NCBI RefSeq assembly: GCF_900129505.1 | Contig: NZ_LT670818.1 | Location: 3,100,001 to 3,164,000 of the forward strand | Length of the DNA stretch: 64,000 bases | Direction: 5' to 3' | Origin: Bradyrhizobium erythrophlei | Lineage (GTDB): Bacteria > Pseudomonadota > Alphaproteobacteria > Rhizobiales > Xanthobacteraceae | Shown: one piece after another, positions 59,919-64,000 of the stretch | Numbering within the stretch: the first letter of the stretch is position 1 | How the letters are laid out: every line of letters starts with the position of its first letter | Program-made: the position numbers and the translations under genes | Notes under the pieces: generated by a model | The model's input: the letters and a program-made list of their open reading frames with translations, nothing else | Databases searched by the model: none | What the model was told of the DNA's origin: nothing

Positions 59919-60881
59919 ATGACAAAACATTCCCTCGGCTGGATCGGCATGGGACGCATGGGCTATCCGATGGCCGAACGGCTGCTGAAGGCCGGCCATT
60001 CGGTGGCGATCTGGAACCGGACGCGCGCCAAGGCCGAGCCGCTGGCCAAGAAGGGCGGTCAAATCGTCGATCATCCGAGCGAGCTTTCCGGCAAGGACAT
60101 CGTGTTCACGATGGTGTCGACCGGCAAGGATCTCGAGCAGGTCTATTTCGGCGAGAACGGCCTGGTCGCCACTTCCTCCGGCCCGCGGCCGAAAATCCTG
60201 GTCGACTGTTCCTCGATCGGCGTCGAACAGTCGGAAGCGATCCGCGCCCGGCTCAAGCAACTGGGCTGCGAATTCATCAGCTCCCCCGTCAGCGGCAACG
60301 GCAAATGCGTCAAGGCGGGAAAACTCTCCACGGTGGTTTCCGGCCCGAAGGCGGCGTTCGACGAGGTAGAACCGTATCTCAAGACCATCGCGGCTTCCGG
60401 CGTCTCCTATGTCGGCGAGGGCGAGTTGTCGCGCATCTGCAAGATCGCGCACAACGTCTTCCTCGGCGTCGTGATCCAGAATCTCGCCGAGATCACCATC
60501 CTGGCGCAAAAGGCGGGCGTGCCGCGCCACGCTTTCCTCGACTTCATGAACGCCAGCGTGCTCGGCTCGACATTTACGAAATACAAGAGCAACGCGCTGG
60601 TCAATCTCGACTGGACCACGACGTTCACGCCGGCGCTGCTGCGCAAGGACCTCGATCTCGGGCTGAAAGCCGCGCGCGATCTCGACGTCGCGATGCCGGT
60701 GACGGCGGCGACGCGAGAAGCGCTACAGAGCCATTTCGGCGCGGCGACGCTCAAGCCCGATCCGGCCGCGCATCTGGAAAAGGATTTTGCCGCGTTGCTG
60801 GAAACCGTGGCACTGGCGGCCGGCCTGAAACTCGCGCCCGAGAACGTTCCGATGCCGACCGGGCTCGAGACCGAGGGCTGA
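59919..60881 (+). CDS. NAD(P)-dependent beta-hydroxyacid dehydrogenase
   Basis: The 320-residue product belongs to the 3-hydroxyisobutyrate-dehydrogenase family: N-terminal GWIGMGRMGYPMAERLLKAG (NAD(P) site), SSPVSGNGKCVKAGKLSTVV (substrate loop) and the catalytic Lys in SRICKIAHNVFLGVVIQNLA (about 175). It oxidises or reduces a small hydroxyacid. It lies 143 bases after the M24 gene with a repeat between, so they may or may not share a transcript. CAAGGAG precedes ATG 59919. Confidence 0.92.
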   Translation: MTKHSLGWIGMGRMGYPMAERLLKAGHSVAIWNRTRAKAEPLAKKGGQIVDHPSELSGKDIVFTMVSTGKDLEQVYFGENGLVATSSGPRPKILVDCSSIGVEQSEAIRARLKQLGCEFISSPVSGNGKCVKAGKLSTVVSGPKAAFDEVEPYLKTIAASGVSYVGEGELSRICKIAHNVFLGVVIQNLAEITILAQKAGVPRHAFLDFMNASVLGSTFTKYKSNALVNLDWTTTFTPALLRKDLDLGLKAARDLDVAMPVTAATREALQSHFGAATLKPDPAAHLEKDFAALLETVALAAGLKLAPENVPMPTGLETEG

Positions 60882-60888
60882 GAGGCGG

Positions 60889-61899
60889 CTATCCCGTCCG
60901 CGCCCGTCGCCCCTCGATCGGATACGCCGGATCGTTGTAGCCCGGCGTCGACGGATGGCCCGATACGACCAGGCGATCGATCAGCGCTTCGTCCTCGGCG
61001 GTGAAGCGATAGTCGAGCGCGCGGACGTAATCGTCCCATTGTTCTTCGGTACGGGGACCGGCGATGACCGCGCTGACGAAGGCGGAGTTCAGCACCCAGG
61101 ACACCGCGAACTGTCCGGCGGTGACGCCCTTGGCTTCGGCGTGCCTGCGGATTTCCTGCGCGAGCTGCAGCGATTCCGGCCGCCATTCGGTCTGCATCAT
61201 GCGTTTGTCGTTGCGGCCCGCGCGCGTCTCCTTGTCGGGCGCGGCGTTGGGCGCGTATTTGCCGGTGAGCACGCCGCGCGCCAGCGGGCTATAGGGCACG
61301 ATGCCGAGGCCGTAGAAATGGCAGGCCGGGAAATGCTCGACCTCGGGCATGCGGTTCATCGCATTGTAATAGGGCTGGCTGACCACCGGGCGGTCGATGC
61401 CGAGGCGGTCGCAGATGCTGCAGATTTCCGAAACGCGCCAGGCGCGGTAATTCGAAACGCCGAAATAGCGCACCTTGCCCTGCCGGAGCAGCTCGCCCAT
61501 CGCGCGCACGGTTTCCTCGAGCGGCGTCGAATGGTCTTCCTTATGCAGATAATAGATGTCGATATAATCGGTGCCGAGCCGCTTCAGGCTTTCGTCCGCG
61601 GCCTGCAGCACCCAGCGCCGCGACAGCCCGCCGCGGTTGGGATCGTCGCCCATGGGATTGGCAAGCTTGGTGGCGACGACCCAGCTTTGCCTGCTGTTGG
61701 AAATGGCGCGCCCGACCACCTGTTCGGAATTGCCGTCATTATAGGCATCGGCGGTATCGATGAAGTTGATTCCGGCCTCGCGCGCCTTGGCGACGATCCG
61801 CGTCGAGGCCGCCTCCTCGGTCGGCCCGCCGAACATCATGGTGCCCAGGCAGATCGGCGAAATCTTCAGGCCGCTGCGGCCGAGTTGACGATATTGCAT
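60889..61899 (-). CDS. Aldo/keto reductase
   Basis: The 336-residue product has the AKR barrel and catalytic residues: IDTADAYNDGNSEQVVG with Asp and Tyr, SWVVATKLANP with Lys, and YIDIYYLHKEDHSTPLEE with His. It is NADPH-dependent by family; the substrate is an unknown carbonyl. It is convergent with the hydroxyacid-dehydrogenase gene (7-base gap). Length is normal for YghZ/AKR7-11-type reductases. Confidence 0.93.
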   Translation of the reverse strand: MQYRQLGRSGLKISPICLGTMMFGGPTEEAASTRIVAKAREAGINFIDTADAYNDGNSEQVVGRAISNSRQSWVVATKLANPMGDDPNRGGLSRRWVLQAADESLKRLGTDYIDIYYLHKEDHSTPLEETVRAMGELLRQGKVRYFGVSNYRAWRVSEICSICDRLGIDRPVVSQPYYNAMNRMPEVEHFPACHFYGLGIVPYSPLARGVLTGKYAPNAAPDKETRAGRNDKRMMQTEWRPESLQLAQEIRRHAEAKGVTAGQFAVSWVLNSAFVSAVIAGPRTEEQWDDYVRALDYRFTAEDEALIDRLVVSGHPSTPGYNDPAYPIEGRRARTG

Positions 61900-61954
61900 C
61901 GGGGGGTCCTCTGAGAATGCGCGAAAATTACTCGCCAGAATAGCAACTGTAACT

Positions 61955-62071
61955 CGTCATTGCGAGGAGCGAAGCGACGAAGCAATCCATACTTCCTTTG
62001 GCGCTATGGATTGCTTCGCGGAGCCTGTCATCGGGCGGCGCTTCGCGCCGACCCGTTGGCTCGCAATGACG
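61955..62071. repeat. Intergenic palindromic repeat, GTCATTGCGAG family (mosaic)
   Basis: CGTCATTGCGAGGAGCGAAG opens the unit and GGCTCGCAATGACG closes it; ATGGATTGCTTCG and the GGAGCCTGTCATCGGGCGGC module lie inside. The latter is shared with 42291-42428. Confidence 0.75.
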
Positions 62072-62095
62072 GGGAGGCAGGCCAGCCCCGCTCCC

Positions 62096-62518
62096 TCAAT
62101 CGCTCTTCAATATCTTGAACACGCCGCTGGCCATGGCGATGCAGCGTTTATCGACGGTGATTTCCGTGGTGATGAAGATCAGGCTCCGCGTGGAGCGGAC
62201 CACGTGCGGCTTGGAAATCAGGGTCTCGCCGATCTTGCCGGCCTCGACAAAATGGGTGTCCATCTGGACGGTCGCCAGTGTCGGCTTGCCCGATACGTAT
62301 CGCGCGGTCATGCCGCAGGTGCGGTCCGCGAACGTCATGAGAACGCCGCCCTGCACCAGGCCGCGGCGGTTGTGATGCTTGTCCTGCGCCACAAGCGCAT
62401 ATTCATGTTCGCCCGCGACGACCCGCTGCCACAGCGGTCCGATCAGATACAGGAACCCGGTGGTCTCGACCACGGTCCAGCCGGAGGCCTTGAGTGTCGC
62501 CGTGGCCTTGTCGGTCAT
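62096..62518 (-). CDS. PaaI-family hotdog thioesterase
   Basis: From ATG 62518 the 140-residue product has the PaaI-type hotdog core HHNRRGLVQGGVLMTFADRT and TLATVQMDTHFVEAGKIGET. The Asn-Gly-Gly-Ala region of PaaI is varied (GLVQGGVL), with an Asp in the helix (FADRT) as the likely catalytic residue. It hydrolyses an acyl-CoA by inference. It is divergent from the Nudix gene. Confidence 0.87.
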   Translation of the reverse strand: MTDKATATLKASGWTVVETTGFLYLIGPLWQRVVAGEHEYALVAQDKHHNRRGLVQGGVLMTFADRTCGMTARYVSGKPTLATVQMDTHFVEAGKIGETLISKPHVVRSTRSLIFITTEITVDKRCIAMASGVFKILKSD

Positions 62519-62598
62519 GTCAGCTATTCCGGTTGGACGACGCGTTCGGAGGGGGCGAAGGCATTTCATCAGTCGCCGGCGTGTTGTAGTCAAGCGGG

Positions 62599-63231
62599 AT
62601 GACCAGGCCGTTCGACGATGCCACACGGCGGAATATCGCGGCGCGTTGCGCCGGCTTCGCGCGACTTCCGGAAGACGAACCAGCGGGATCGCTGAAGCGC
62701 GCCGCGGTCGCGATCGCGCTGGTCGAGGCCGGCGATGGTGGAAACGGAACGGCGCTGTTGCTGACGCTGCGCGCCGCCAGCCTGCGCGCCCATCGCGGTC
62801 AATGGGCGCTGCCGGGCGGACGCTGCGACCGCGGCGAAACGGCGATCGATGCTGCGCTGCGCGAATTGCACGAGGAACTCGGCCTCGAACTGAACCCCAA
62901 CGCGGTGCTGGGCCTGCTCGATGATTACCCGACCCGCTCGGGCTATCTGATCACCCCGGTGGTGGTGTGGGCGGAGGCGAGTGCCGTGATATCGCCCAAT
63001 CCGCAGGAGGTCGCCTCCGTGCACCGGATCGGGCTCGATGCCATCGAGCACGCGCACGCCTTCGATTTCACCGCGATACCCGAGAGCACGCGGCGCGTGA
63101 TCCGCTTTCATCACGATGGCGGCATCATTCATGCGCCGACGGCGGCGCTGATCTATCAGTTTCGCGAGGTGCTGGCCGGGCGCGATACCCGCGTCGCCGA
63201 GCTGGAACAGCCGGTGTTTGCCTGGAAGTAG
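62599..63231 (+). CDS. Nudix hydrolase (CoA pyrophosphatase type)
   Basis: The 210-residue product has a full Nudix box GGRCDRGETAIDAALRELHE followed by ELGL (about 73-95). Upstream is LLLTLRAASLRAHRGQWALP, the CoA-pyrophosphatase-type signature (UPF0035-like L-R-x-H-x-G). Enzymes of this group cleave CoA or its derivatives to 4'-phosphopantetheine and ADP. The start at ATG 62599 is plausible; the ribosome site is weak. Confidence 0.9.
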   Translation: MTRPFDDATRRNIAARCAGFARLPEDEPAGSLKRAAVAIALVEAGDGGNGTALLLTLRAASLRAHRGQWALPGGRCDRGETAIDAALRELHEELGLELNPNAVLGLLDDYPTRSGYLITPVVVWAEASAVISPNPQEVASVHRIGLDAIEHAHAFDFTAIPESTRRVIRFHHDGGIIHAPTAALIYQFREVLAGRDTRVAELEQPVFAWK

Positions 63232-63256
63232 CCGCGGTTTGGGCTACAACGGACCG

Positions 63257-64000
63257 ATGCGCCATCAACCGATTCGCCATCCAAGCTATTTCGCGCTCGC
63301 GCTGCTTTTAATGGCGCCGCAGGCCGCGGCGATGGATGCCGTGCCAATGCCATCAGCCGCTTCCGGCGCGATGGCGCAGGCGGCCTCGCCCCAGGCGGTC
63401 GCCGAATATCGCCGCTTGCTGAAGGCGTATCAGGAAGCCCGTGCGACGTATGAAGAGGAGGCCAGCGCCTACTGGACGTCGATCGCCGAGAAGCGGCGCG
63501 GTCGCAACGCCAAGCGGCGCGAGCATCTCGCCATCGGGCTCGACGATTATGTGCTGACCCAGCCGCCGGTCTATGCCGGGCCGAAACGGCCGGTGAATCC
63601 GGAGCCGTCGGCCGAGCCCGAACGTCCGCCCCGCGAGCGCAAATATATCCCCGTGGTCGCCGATCTTCTGAAAGCAGCCGCCGAGCATTTCCAGTTCGTG
63701 CCGCAGCGGCCTACAAGCGAAATCGAGTTCAAGCGCGCCTATGCCCACACAGCCTCGGACGCTGGGTTGACGCGCGAGCAGGCGGTGCGCGTCTATGCGT
63801 TCGAGACCGGCGGCAACGGCAATCACGACATGCAATCGGGGCTGGAGTATTCGCGGGCCGCGCGCGCGATCTCCACCGCGATCGGCTATAACCAGCTGCT
63901 CACCACCAACAGCGTCGAACTGCTCGCCGAACAGGGCCGCGAATTCGTCCGCGCGCTCACCGAGAAAGCGGCGCAATTATCCGGCAGTCAGCGCGCCGCG
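63257..64000 (+). CDS. Exported hypothetical protein (partial, runs off the window)
   Basis: An open frame from ATG 63257 to the window end (248 codons, no stop) gives a signal peptide (about 1-25, MAPQAAA) and a Pro/Arg-rich linker (about 105-130). A C-terminal domain follows with QAVRVYAFETGGNGNHDMQS and AIGYNQLLTTNSVELLAEQG. The Glu in AFETGG and the YNQLL segment are reminiscent of lysozyme-like/transglycosylase folds, which is only suggestive. It lies 25 bases after the Nudix gene and may be in the same operon. Confidence 0.75.
   Translation, partial: MRHQPIRHPSYFALALLLMAPQAAAMDAVPMPSAASGAMAQAASPQAVAEYRRLLKAYQEARATYEEEASAYWTSIAEKRRGRNAKRREHLAIGLDDYVLTQPPVYAGPKRPVNPEPSAEPERPPRERKYIPVVADLLKAAAEHFQFVPQRPTSEIEFKRAYAHTASDAGLTREQAVRVYAFETGGNGNHDMQSGLEYSRAARAISTAIGYNQLLTTNSVELLAEQGREFVRALTEKAAQLSGSQRAA

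Overview
The window looks like a chromosome segment of a GC-rich alphaproteobacterium of the Bradyrhizobium/Rhodopseudomonas group (Nitrobacteraceae). The evidence is gene content and order (murA - DUF2948 - hisD - UPF0262 - low-Mr phosphatase - maf - yacG, a FYDLN-acid protein, DUF2336, many tiny DUF3309-like genes) and the Bradyrhizobium-type intergenic palindromes of the GTCATTCCGGG and CGTCATTGCGAG kinds. The genus is an inference.

About 1-28.8 kb is accessory DNA. Small secreted or membrane proteins and lone regulators are scattered among gene debris: a 2Fe-2S oxidoreductase fragment, two ABC substrate-binding-protein tails, an ORF-less group II intron, a broken IS30, an intact and a frameshifted IS630, a LysR tail and several 1-nt frameshifts. 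Intact genes include an EEP-family phosphodiesterase, a membrane GGDEF/EAL protein, a glycine-rich secreted protein, a cupin, a PsiE-like protein, a lone alpha-CTD-like protein, a HisKA_2 kinase, a Crp/Fnr regulator, an ice-binding-fold (DUF3494) autotransporter and a SEFIR-domain protein that resembles bacterial immune effectors. The region ends against a tRNA-Ala(GGC) remnant that keeps only its 5' half.

28.8-43.6 kb and 55.3-64 kb are core DNA: tRNA-Thr(GGT), a cNMP-binding/thioredoxin-reductase-like flavoprotein followed by EthD and UBP-zinc-finger genes, two alpha/beta hydrolases, a divergent TetR/SDR pair with palindromic operators, the murA-hisD-maf-yacG cluster, DUF2336, thioesterases, a divergent LacI/M24 locus with a TGCAATCGATTGCA operator, a beta-hydroxyacid-dehydrogenase-like gene, an aldo/keto reductase, a Nudix hydrolase and a partial secreted protein.

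43,601-55,307 is an 11.7-kb element integrated in the 3' end of tRNA-Phe(GAA), bounded by a 17-bp direct repeat. It carries a tyrosine integrase, an AlpA-like gene overlapping it, a prohead-protease/major-capsid fusion, a MerR-like protein, a D5/DUF5906-type helicase, an iteron-rich segment that looks like a replication origin, and a tandem 153-bp-period repeat. I find no portal, terminase, tail or lysis genes. This is the layout of a phage satellite with its own capsid gene. It also carries a secreted arylsulfatase and a Cys-rich secreted protein whose signal-peptide regions are copies of one another. This element is the most interesting object in the window.
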